This document shows positions 11,601-19,500 of a stretch of 64,000 bases of DNA, piece by piece. This DNA comes from Barthelona sp. PAP020. Lineage: Eukaryota > Metamonada: BaSk clade. Position 1 is the stretch's first letter, and each line of letters begins with the position of its first letter. The stretch spans positions 1 through 64,000 of the forward strand of contig JARQWU010000001.1 in NCBI GenBank assembly GCA_040182905.1. The letters run 5' to 3'. A program made the position numbers and the translations under genes. The notes below the pieces were generated by a model that saw only the letters and a list, made by a program, of their open reading frames with translations, made no database searches and was not told the DNA's origin.

Positions 11601-11743
11601 ACCAAAAAGATAATCAACGATATTATAAAAAATAAAGTTTCTTTGAATTTTTTACTCGTAAAAACTTTTGATTTCATCGAACAATAAAAATAATAATTGC
11701 AAATAAGTACTATCAATGAAAACATCAGGGAAATAATAATCAT
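5678..11743 (-). CDS. giant DEK1-like membrane protein with a catalytically dead calpain module
   Basis: The 2021-residue protein starts with about 21 hydrophobic helices (residues 1 to about 890), broken after roughly nine helices by an acidic loop (Asp/Glu-rich, about 420-460). A Ser/Gln/Pro-rich linker (about 930-1010) with SSP, ISP and SPTS sites follows, then a long helical and acidic cytosolic region. The C-terminal quarter aligns by eye with a calpain core. It has an IPFVQGDN-type segment (about 1605), LDTFFP (about 1664, the VDDRLP strand), LLEKLFAKIYGNYE (about 1695, matching LVEKAYAKLHGSYE), GLPSDTVFRIAGV (about 1781), a following LLLFYVSPINN, and GYWLTLGELLDEM (about 1865); a beta-rich C2-like tail ends the protein. 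The catalytic Cys position after QG is not Cys, the His position reads Thr, and the Asn of RNPW reads Ser, so protease activity is not expected. This is the layout of plant DEK1. A sister gene lies at 44795-50923. The role is unknown; a mechanosensor or scaffold is inference. Confidence 0.8.
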   Translation of the reverse strand: MIIISLMFSLIVLICNYYFYCSMKSKVFTSKKFKETLFFIISLIIFLVVIVFTIIKYSKHYLVLDNLTYYNIHLIIMCLIIYLLTLINFRIFYQSIFITFRFKAFFYCLSLIFCFFWFQIIYKYSVLDKYYDFYNFFPFFMFEIIFSSTYKTKEYYNIDMKMVVGFFFERKNFEFTNKSYMNHFFRINNFFMLLFGILNDFRIVHDEKYINVFYQLENFLIFKSLLYLVIYFSNNFFCLLTLFNPITFSFSVLVYSLLIENKQLLTNIGYETIYLISFLSYILVDFVFYIFLINVRRYKTEIQYLFEKPSLIQQEIDKFKTKLHCNIKKFEFYKFLIKNFLKNLICAFIGLFIGYLFQWKFTGLIFQNIQVVLYFFGSFCLIVIFIIGCHFLKPFKAKDLDVITRIFTSTNFEKSLYDTIILKKKKMNDQEEDEEEEREKEKHQDDDDDDIENYWLKDNWTKDIILNVFQGKFPKRLTYQYLILTMFLILILILVHFVPEAFKFFFAISSYILCFYINWFSCFLVRSRWKVDERFHGTKLEIMARKIIYLRYIFSIIQGLCLIICIYFMFIETSYRKITLGSMILSMISLLAKIYNSKKAPNHFRYSLHTCLAIYFITILASNYLYFFSASTTKLQNTEMDYSFFLILFSTNLILSVSILKVAIDLNTGEKKKLIFPFCFHFIISLGFFFILYDGMYTYIRFGFFLFIFFLIFVSPFFHLFLIKKIKKKQSINRISIIYVLGMILCGFFGIFFMFLSGDGKTGTNDYMYICSLVVFVLVFLAIVRIPSEAFLTLSNKVYVAKNLNPTFFINEKDQIIESRIGIFMIFIMLYGWLFYNFLSVFLYYSNTSMLVFYSNSVLVYIFRILNGYQHTNYFVEIAPLLNENLLNNVYKNSVEYILKGFRKHFKKLESLHNDSTTLHSHYSQHTQSSPQKQQKIADQSSPDIDDISPTSSIPQQQTSCSLVNPLNLIDPISPTSFNGSVGSFNETIFNSEFLDNVNDGNSAFSFKNFENFEKFVNKNDSILFSEYIKFLKENIHSLKKQYRSLDKIVIDPAYKTITIEEIVEQRQNERNQKQVDTEFFFIEKNEIREKEFDEYEEDEPDEISNTSDISDVGLKILSFCDEVDRMFDKNQLLNQIKNYELQLKELKFLQKRLLGYFYVRLHQLIELELVNALHLITKWKTTHCPYFNMNLVRSHAELGEKLRENFRNFVKQRLEFNIVDIDDVEFCIVKFNSFESDNNENSQMKQEVDRLTTDTNTSVKRTITFDGLESNDDVLCEYDVKSEFVTFRAALNIVNDDDTFDEMTNKCIMNENESISTVSNDNLYYNTDSYEETMNEPNDTDTEIVELIQNTSVVSNNTVDSIKYEEEKEEEYDNGDKQNFVYENESIQTIEDESEMDVLDVIDEIDLVERVYVKSRSNYGRDSMEMIVDIENEAEIIPTEQDLKQKMRLVKTRIRTLFDEFEFFQQIFAQANEVDFNENLNEFLHFNKLLKDIKSCFIDLNDQTRVVLKEVEILESNISRFEADFHDFKGKLMNKPSIESNEELTKNLVEYLKILSFSRLHEKQYSDHKFLRSIFGKKYEMISIKICGFQKLFSHWSVGDASIPFVQGDNRSELGNIITLIQCLNQNQKLNELLIRFDKQSGVFLMKYYDLNTLQEKYEVLDTFFPSILNQLVFGRGVDSSQIFFPLLEKLFAKIYGNYENLSKKLTLVDGLKIVFGCYVDTFEKRTIFNNSILIQKFYTKIIDNLQNCITLCKTKENHQSYCIDGTCVLTELGLPSDTVFRIAGVFEDGDANNCKLLLFYVSPINNKCLECFEDFKDQESNFEGCYREHSMNWTQKLKNKAHTILSSKSNRSSHIQGYWLTLGELLDEMIIFSQCLLFKQNFKTKLKHVMTDKQIQTFEMNSSTLHFAPQFHLDCSKMKNEDEVEIFIEIVQRTKAVPLYCALIKHFDVPIKDSFEFEFVCSPNFSRDKTNLTRAILEPSSGYQFSVIPFIEENNPSKVIFEITVYCSRFQIDIEWSNK

Positions 11744-12135
11744 TATCGTTTAATTATGTCATATACTTTCCAATGACTTACATACATCAAAGGAAACAAA
11801 AAAAAAAAAAAGATTTAATTATTTAGGATTCATTTTTTGCTTTTGTTTTGAATTAAAGTCATACTTTTTCCAATTCGTTTGATTTATTGATTAATCTTTG
11901 ATAAAAAAGAAAAATAATGTTAAATCATTTCTAAAATATCTCAAATCTTTTGCCGCCTCATAATGTCATTAGTTTATTGTGATAAACATGCAATTGTTGG
12001 ATGATAATTTTTTTTTTTGAAGAGCAAACTGAGATTGTTTTGGGATGAACATAAATAGTTGAACAACAATTTATTTTAACAAGAAAAAATCAAACAAATT
12101 TATAAATAATTAACTTCCTGTTGAAAAAAACTAGC
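11744..12135. other. intergenic stretch, no gene seen
   Basis: A/T-rich 392 bp spacer between two minus-strand genes, with A- and T-runs. No gene or fold was recognised. Confidence 0.6.
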
Positions 12136-13632
12136 TTACATTTCTAATTTGATAAAATTTTGAGGATTTGTCCATTCAGAAGGGTCTTCATTGTTGTCAA
12201 TCATTCTTTTTACATTTTCACAAGCTTGACGAACACATTCCTTTGCATCAGGTAAATCAGGATATAATTCAACCATACGTGATGCATCCAAATTGGCAGC
12301 AGGACGATCTAAATCTCCACTAGGGTCAATATGGATGGTTTCCCATTCATGATCAGGTTTAACAATATCACGATACAGAGTAACAATTTCGTGATGAGAA
12401 ACAACACCTGGAACATTAAAATTAATTGAACCGGTAACGTTTCTTTTTGCCATATCTGGAATCAAGGGGAAAAGAACATCAACCATTGTTAAAGACATAG
12501 GAATGGAGTTAAGTTTGGGGAAACGAACCAATTTTCCCAACATGGATCTGGGATTGGTGGAATGAGTGAAAGGGTAAGAAACACGCAAGTTCAAAACATT
12601 GTCAAATGACTTCCATAATTTTTCAAGTTCAACACGCATTTGAGCATAGAAAGAATCAGCACAATTTGGTACATCATCTTCAGTGAAACCTTTGCCTCCA
12701 AGAGGATGCTCAGCATCATATTTATACATTGCACCAGTTCCAAGTACAGTACAATGAATACCTTTTTGACGACAAGCTTCAGCAACAACCAATTGTCCAG
12801 TAACATTAACAAGAATAGTCTCAGGTTGATGTTCATCACACCATGAAATATTAGGACGTCCAGCAACACCAGCAGCACAAATAACATATTTGGGACGATA
12901 AGTATCAAGGTCTTTAAGAATTCCTCTCATGTCTTGAACAAATGCACTCGAAACAACATAAGTGTGACCTTGTGCTTCCAAATATTTGACAATATTAGAA
13001 CCCAAAAATCCATCATGACCCATAACCATAAAATCGTATGAGGGAGGACTCTTAACGGCTTCATTATGATCAGGATAAACTAATGAACATGTGTCAACGG
13101 AATCAGGAATGGGAAGACCAGTATCGACCATCCATTGAGATACAGTGTCTTTGGGAGAAATAATATATTCATCAGCAACTGGCCATTTGATATTAAAAAT
13201 AGGATCACGCCAGTTAACTTCAATATCTTGACCAGGTTTGAAGCAACCACCTTGTAAATATACAAAATGAGTGTCATCTGCATTACAAAAGAAACCATGA
13301 GCACATCTTTCAGGGATAATAAGACCTTTTTTGTTTTCTTCAGATAACCAAACACCACACCACTGAAGATAAGTGGGAGATTCAGGACGTAAATCAACAA
13401 AAACATCATAAACTTCACCAGTAACACAAGTGACTAATTTCATGTATGGTGCACAGTGCATACCACGAAGAGTATTTTTCTTTGAAACTGAAACTGAAAC
13501 TTGTTTGATATCTTCACTCAATTCACCGATTTTGTCATCATTGAACATTTCTTGGAAATATCCACGATAATCACCGTATCTTTGATGATCAATAACATAG
13601 GCGTCTTTAATAGGTAAGGGGGTTGGTTTCAT
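12136..13632 (-). CDS. fused RmlC-RmlD type 3,5-epimerase/4-reductase for nucleotide-rhamnose synthesis
   Basis: The 498-residue protein joins two sugar-nucleotide enzymes. Residues 1 to about 180 are a cupin of the dTDP-4-dehydrorhamnose 3,5-epimerase (RmlC) type, with GDYRGYFQEMF, NTLRGMHC (catalytic His about 57) and IIPERCAHGFF. Residues about 195-480 are an NAD(P)-binding reductase resembling RmlD and plant NRS/ER, with the glycine-rich GHDGFLGSN (about 207), AAGVAGRPNISWCDEHQPET, and SFYAQMRVELEKLW (about 328). Together they would turn a 4-keto-6-deoxyglucose nucleotide into the rhamnose nucleotide in the cytosol; whether the carrier is UDP or dTDP is not visible. The usual short-chain reductase YxxxK reads YxxxR here, which is unusual. 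A 4,6-dehydratase partner is not in the window. The ATG at 13630-13632 follows a TCAATTTTTT box. Confidence 0.9.
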   Translation of the reverse strand: MKPTPLPIKDAYVIDHQRYGDYRGYFQEMFNDDKIGELSEDIKQVSVSVSKKNTLRGMHCAPYMKLVTCVTGEVYDVFVDLRPESPTYLQWCGVWLSEENKKGLIIPERCAHGFFCNADDTHFVYLQGGCFKPGQDIEVNWRDPIFNIKWPVADEYIISPKDTVSQWMVDTGLPIPDSVDTCSLVYPDHNEAVKSPPSYDFMVMGHDGFLGSNIVKYLEAQGHTYVVSSAFVQDMRGILKDLDTYRPKYVICAAGVAGRPNISWCDEHQPETILVNVTGQLVVAEACRQKGIHCTVLGTGAMYKYDAEHPLGGKGFTEDDVPNCADSFYAQMRVELEKLWKSFDNVLNLRVSYPFTHSTNPRSMLGKLVRFPKLNSIPMSLTMVDVLFPLIPDMAKRNVTGSINFNVPGVVSHHEIVTLYRDIVKPDHEWETIHIDPSGDLDRPAANLDASRMVELYPDLPDAKECVRQACENVKRMIDNNEDPSEWTNPQNFIKLEM

Positions 13633-13877
13633 ATTAAAAAAATTGAATAAGAATAAGTTGAAACGAAGTCTTCTTTGAAAAAATCATGTCACTTTTTTTT
13701 TTAATTTGCCATAAAAAGAACATTTCATTCAAAAAGATCTTTTGTTTTTTTATCTGTAATGAATTAACAAATGGAAATTCTCTGTATTTTTTTTAATCAA
13801 AATAAATCTGAAAACGGAAATAAGAAATATTTAATGGACAAACTTTTATTTTGGAAGCACACTTTGTTTGTTGAAGG

Positions 13878-14777
13878 TTAAGCAATAACTTCATCCGCAT
13901 GAGAATAGTAATTGTTGATAAAACTGCTGGTTTCTTTGGAAACGTCAATAGATGCATGTCTTGGGTAACACTTAATTATTTTCATGTTGTCAATGCTCTG
14001 TCTGACCATTGGAGATAATGAATTCAATTTCTCTTCAAACTTTTCCTGTGCCTCAGTGGCAATTTGTACTTGCTTTTCAAAACTTTGCATAACACTCTCA
14101 TAAACTTGATTGGAAAGTGCTTCACTATCTTGCCAATTGTTTTCTTTAATCAATTCTTCAGCCAACGCATCAGGAGTATCAAATTCAAGACTGAAATCGA
14201 CATCGATAGTTTTTCCATCAATGGTCATTTCATGTCGGGCATCTAATGGTGGTTTGAAAGGATTTCTTAACGGTGCAAAAACATAAGGTTGAGCGTACTC
14301 ATATTCCAATTTTTTAATCTTATTCATGGCATTTAAGGCAGTTTTTCTTTGAACACAGGTCATATAACGAATGTTTACATCAAAAGAGCCAATTCTATTA
14401 CCTGCATAGTCCTCACTTATATAGGGAATCCATTTTAATTTCAATTTTCTCATAGGAATAATTTCTTCAGATGCCATTTGAACAGATGTCAATGAAACTA
14501 AGTCAGATGGCATAACATCACATTTGACAATAACAATAATAGGGACAAATACCATATCAGAATCACATTCTTCATCTTCATAATTGAAATTCTCTTTTTT
14601 GACTAAAATAGCTTCAGATAGTCCAAACATCCAAAGTTTTTCACCTTCAAGGTTTTCGGCAATATAATCTTCTAAATGGTCAAAATCCCAATCTTCAACA
14701 AATAATTTGGAATAATTGTGCCATTCAGTTCCAATAAAGAATATGTCTTTCCATCGTTCATCGTGATATTGATTCAT
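13878..14777 (-). CDS. unrecognised, probably conserved protein
   Basis: The 299-residue protein has normal amino-acid composition and looks like a folded soluble protein. The N-terminal half is beta-rich with many aromatic residues (DIFFIGTEWHNYSKL, EKLWMFGLSE). A short charged insert (NYEDEECDSD) sits near residue 70. A helical region about 210-260 (ALAEELIKENNWQD and a following Gln/Glu-rich helix) is probably a coiled coil. The C-terminus has a compact motif IKCYPRHASIDVS followed by SSFINNYYSHADEV, which looks like a conserved tail. No signal peptide or membrane segment is present. I do not recognise the family. ATG at 14775-14777 lies 21 bases after a TCATTTTTTT box. Confidence 0.75.
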   Translation of the reverse strand: MNQYHDERWKDIFFIGTEWHNYSKLFVEDWDFDHLEDYIAENLEGEKLWMFGLSEAILVKKENFNYEDEECDSDMVFVPIIVIVKCDVMPSDLVSLTSVQMASEEIIPMRKLKLKWIPYISEDYAGNRIGSFDVNIRYMTCVQRKTALNAMNKIKKLEYEYAQPYVFAPLRNPFKPPLDARHEMTIDGKTIDVDFSLEFDTPDALAEELIKENNWQDSEALSNQVYESVMQSFEKQVQIATEAQEKFEEKLNSLSPMVRQSIDNMKIIKCYPRHASIDVSKETSSFINNYYSHADEVIA

Positions 14778-14790
14778 TTTTCAAAAAAGC

Positions 14791-14800
14791 AAAAAAATGA
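14791..14800 (-). promoter_or_regulatory. initiator-like TCATTTTTTT box
   Basis: It is identical in ten bases to the box at 5274-5283 and lies at a similar short distance from the start codon. Chance is possible in this base composition. Confidence 0.3.
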
Positions 14801-15068
14801 TTGTGATGAGGAATTTGCACTAGTTTTTCAAAGACCATTTTTCTTCATGATATATTTTATATTTGTTCGATCTTTTGTTTCGTTTTTGATATTTTTTCCA
14901 ATAAAAAGAAGTGTTGAGTTCTTTTTTTTTTTCTTTTCTTCCATCCCAATTCTTTTTAAATTGAAAACACACACACATACATTGAATCAATTAATTGAAA
15001 ATTGCTAAAAATATTTATATTTCTGCTGCTACAGGGTTGAACAAAGATACTAAAGAAAAGAAATATCA

Positions 15069-16211
15069 CTATTGAATAAAATTAATATTGGTAAACTCTT
15101 GATCAACATCCATATCAGGCATTTTACCTTCGATTTGAACATCTTCAAATTTTTCAAAAACCATCGTTACATAATAATGTGCTAAATCCCATCCAATGCT
15201 ATCAATACTATTTTCATCATTTAAAACCTTCATTTCCTTCATTAAACGGTAGTTTTTGGTTTCACCCTTTGTTTCGTGAAAGAATTGAATGAATGGTTTT
15301 GGTCTTGCAGCAAGACGCATTCCAAATTCTTTAGCAACTTCTTCCATGACTGAATAATGAGTAACATATTCAGTTTCATCTTCAACAGAACCTTGAAGAT
15401 AGAATTTATAGCCGCATCCAAACTTGGTAAATTTAATGGGTTTTTCAAACTTGAAATGAAAGAGTGCGTTTCCATATTGAACAACATCATCAGTGTCCAA
15501 TCCATAGTATGTATTTGGTAAAATTTCAGAAGGATCATCCATTCCATTAGCAGAAGAATCCTTCCCTGATAACATATTATCATAAGCCTCATGATATGTT
15601 TCTAATGGCACTCTGCTGTCAAAAGGATTCACTTGTGTTTGACGAACGCGTTTAACAACACAATCAGCATCAATAGTGGTACAAATCAAAATACCACCTT
15701 TTTTTAGTCGACATGAAACATTTCTGAAGAATGTACGAGCCTTTTCTTGATTCTCAAAGAAATAATGAATAGCCATTTGACAAGATACCATGTGAAAATA
15801 TAAACCTTTTGGTAAAGCATTTTCAATATACTGTGTCCCTAAATTACAACAAAAAAATCTGGCAAAATCGAAACCATAACCTCTTTGTTTTGATTGTGCA
15901 TATCTATTTACAGCTTCACTCAATGACTGATCAGCAATATCAATACCAACATAATAATTGGCTATTTTTTGCCACTTTTTTAAATCACCACCTTTACCAC
16001 AACATAAATCAAGAATCGATAGTTTTCGATTGCGTATTGTCGAAGAAAATAAATGTTTCATACGTTCAGATTGAGTATTAATTAATAATGCTTTTACATA
16101 ATTATTAAAAAATCTCACTGATTTCGTAGCCGTAGCTTCTCGACCTTTAACACCATAATTTAATATTTTGTTATAATGGTCTCTAATGGATGCATCATTA
16201 TCTGTCATCAA
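15069..16211 (-). CDS. RNMT/ABD1: mRNA cap guanine-N7 methyltransferase
   Basis: The 380-residue enzyme methylates N7 of the cap guanosine from S-adenosylmethionine in the nucleus. The family order is complete. IRDHYNK and a Phe/Asn segment (FFNNYVKALLI) come first. The SAM-binding loop LDLCCGKGGDLKKW (about 67-80) and YVGIDIADQSLSEAVNRY follow. HMVSCQMAIHYFFE is next, then FFRNVSCRLKKGGILICTT and GCGYKFYLQGSV. The C-terminal block, PFIQFFHE, is also present. Length is close to that of yeast Abd1 (about 436), with a shorter N-terminal tail. Two adjacent ATGs (16209-16211 and 16206-16208) could start translation. No capping guanylyltransferase or triphosphatase domain is fused. Confidence 0.95.
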   Translation of the reverse strand: MMTDNDASIRDHYNKILNYGVKGREATATKSVRFFNNYVKALLINTQSERMKHLFSSTIRNRKLSILDLCCGKGGDLKKWQKIANYYVGIDIADQSLSEAVNRYAQSKQRGYGFDFARFFCCNLGTQYIENALPKGLYFHMVSCQMAIHYFFENQEKARTFFRNVSCRLKKGGILICTTIDADCVVKRVRQTQVNPFDSRVPLETYHEAYDNMLSGKDSSANGMDDPSEILPNTYYGLDTDDVVQYGNALFHFKFEKPIKFTKFGCGYKFYLQGSVEDETEYVTHYSVMEEVAKEFGMRLAARPKPFIQFFHETKGETKNYRLMKEMKVLNDENSIDSIGWDLAHYYVTMVFEKFEDVQIEGKMPDMDVDQEFTNINFIQ

Positions 16212-16508
16212 TAAAAAAATCTATGAAAAAAAAGGGAAAATAATTAATACCTGTTATTTTATGTAATTATAAAGTGTTTCATAAAATTTATAAAAGTGAA
16301 ACAACTTCTTTGTGATATATTGTTGAAAAACTGGTTCTTTAAACCAAAAGCGAAAAGAAAAAACAACCATTGGTCAACACCAATTTTTTTGGAAAAGAAG
16401 GCATATTTTTCTGTGTTTGTACGCAGTAAGATTCATAAAAAACAAAAAAAAAAAAACAATCCAACAATTTTATTGATAATAAAGCATAAAACAAATGTCT
16501 TCAATTAC

Positions 16509-19500
16509 TTAATGGGCATTATTCTTTTCAAACGCAATTAAATCTTGAATAGAAGTGATGGTATCATCATCAACTTTCTCTTTCTTTTTATTCTTTATTT
16601 TTTTCATTTTTTTCTTCAGATCTTCTTGAACCTGTTCCAATTCAATTTCTTCATCTTGTAATAACGATTGTTGTCTGTACCATTCTCTTGTTTTTTCATT
16701 TTGAAGTTCAATTTCTTCCTGGGTTAATTCCTTATCTTTTGTTTCAATTTTCATCAATTTTAAGCCTTGTTTACTGATGAAAGGTTTTTTAACGGACATA
16801 TTGGATGTTTCTTTAGACATGTCGGTTTTAATTTCAGAAGGGGTCTTGGGTTTTGCAAAAATCTTTGGTTTAATTAAACCTTTTGGTTTTTCAATGATGT
16901 TAGTTGTCTTAACAGTTGATGTGGTGTCAAACATTTGTTCAAACAATGAATCAAAGGCAGCATTACACTTTTCAGATTCGATTTTCTCATTTTCTCTTGC
17001 TTTGGCAACTTTAAGCTCTTCTTCATACAAGAGTCGGTTGTATTCTTCAAATTGATCTTCTTCATCTTCATCATCATCATCTTCAGACTGTTCAATTGAT
17101 TCTTCTTCATCTTCATCTTCATCATCTTCAGATTGTTCGATTGATTCTTCATCCTCATCTTCTTCATCATTATTATCTTCTTCTTCTTCATCTTCTTGTT
17201 GTTGAGTAAGTTCTCGAATATTCTTCATATTTTCTTCTTGTTCTGGGAACTCTGATTTTTTTTGTCCGATATTTTCTCCCATATCACCTGCCAATGTTTC
17301 CAAGTGTTGATTTTCTTCTTCAGCAGATTTTAGGATATCAACTAAAGATAAATCCTCTTCAATGTTTTTATCCAACTCAAAAGCATCTTGTAAAGCAAAA
17401 TTTGCATATGTAGAAAGAACTCCCATATCAATCAAATCAGGAACTTTCGTTTCGAAATGTTTTAGTAAAGATTGAAGTTTATTTTCAGCAATTAATCTTT
17501 GTTTGCACTTAACCAATAGATTTGATAAAGTTGTGATTCTATTACTGATTAAAGACAAAATTTTTCGAACAATACTACCTGTATCCATTGTAGTTTTAAA
17601 GGCAGGGGGCATGCTAAGCATTAATAATTTAGATTTTCTGTATTCAAACTCACACAAAATTTTAAATATTTGGGAAAAACTTTCAATTGAAATCAATTTC
17701 AAATTGAATAGATAAATGAACAAATCAAAATGTCTTGTTCGATTTTGAAAATCAATAGCTTCAGCAACTTTGGAGGATAAATAGAGATTGCAACCTTCTT
17801 CTGTTGTGGCCACTTCATACCCCATAAAAATCAATTTTCTATCAATTTGACAAGTTCTGCTGATGAAATCAAATAACCGAGTCAATATTTGATCGATAAT
17901 ATCAGATCTTGTTCTGTACAATTTTGCCAAAGCTAAACTAATATTATATAAACCCTTAGAAGGGGTTTGAAATTGTAAAAGTTTATAAACAAAATATTCT
18001 TGACATGTAATGTTAAGAGGTTCCAAATCAATTTCATACATTTTACCTTCTTCCCAATAAATAGCACCTAAACTAGCTAAATCATCTTCAAACGGTATGG
18101 AAAGAATAGCTTCAGAAAAATCTTTAGAAGACATTCTTGTGCAACCTTGAATTAATAAATAAGAAATGAATTTTTCTAACTTTGTCTTTTGACGTGATCT
18201 ATTGGCATTTTTTTTGTTTGCTAAACTTCTTTTACAACTATTTAAAAAGCTTTCACGTCGTTGATAATTATCTATTTGTAAACTTTGATGCTTCAAAAAG
18301 GTAATCATTTCTTCTCTGAAATAATTCATTGTTAGGTAAAAATTACACAGAAAATATCCAATTGAATTTAAATAACAACTCATTAGATCAATATTCTGTA
18401 ATTTTAGGTTCTTTTTCAATAATTTATAAAGCTTTAAAATAAATTGATGATTAGGGTCATTTAATGTATTATAAAACGTGTCTTTATTGAAATTCCAAAT
18501 AATAAGTCTAAAAGGATGTTTTTTAATGTTGGTCATTTTGGAAGTTTTTCCCAAAGGTTTTGGTAATTTACAATGAGAATATTTTTGAGCAAAAAACCTG
18601 AATTTATATAATTCAATACTGATATAAAGCAATTTCTTTTGATAATCTAAATTTTCATCTCTAATAGTAACATTTTTTGAGATCTTTTGAAAAAGTAATT
18701 TTTGAATTTTTGCTAAAACCAATTTACGTACATCTTCAAAATATAATGATAAGTTCATCATCAAAAAACATAAATTTTTTAAATGCCTATAATTATACAT
18801 TTTCAATGAATCAAATATTTTCTTTATTAATAATCTACGGTATTTCTTTTCAGGATACTGTGTAAAAAATTGTTGAAAGAAAAATGGAATATCAAAAAAG
18901 TCATCAATAACATGTCTTCCAAAAAAACTTCTGAAAAATTTGAAAAATTTTGTCTTTTTACTTTCTTCTTGTTCTTCTTCTTCATTTTCTTGATCTTCTT
19001 CCTCTTCTTCAACTTCTTCTTCTTCTTGATCTTCTTCTTCTTGTTCTTTTGTTATATACATATCCAATGCAGGAAATTCAGTATAAAAATTGGGGTTAGA
19101 ATCATCATATAATAAGATATGAAACCAAGAAATCGTTGGTTTCTCCCCTTTGGCAAAATCCTCAATATTTGCAGTCCGTTTCAAAACAGGAGACTCAATC
19201 CCTAAAAATACACAAATGCTATCTGAAATATCGTCATAAAATTTTAAATGATCCAAAGCTTTCGTCAATTCTTCTTCATTTGGAACCATTGAACAATGAT
19301 TCTTTTCAATTATCTCTTCAGTTATTTGACGTATACTAAATAATGGACCATTGATCAATTGAATTAATAGTTCTTTGCACTTATTAAACTCTCGCGTTTG
19401 TTGAAGTATAATTCCATAACTGCTTACGAATTGTTTGAAAAACAACAAAACATACTTAAATCCACCGTCCTGAGAATCATATGAACAAAGCAATTTGACG

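Noticed and set aside
12591-12908. 105-codon frame overlapping the RmlC-RmlD gene
   Set aside because: It is a shadow of the real gene in another frame; Leu/Val-rich composition results from the codon bias of the true frame.
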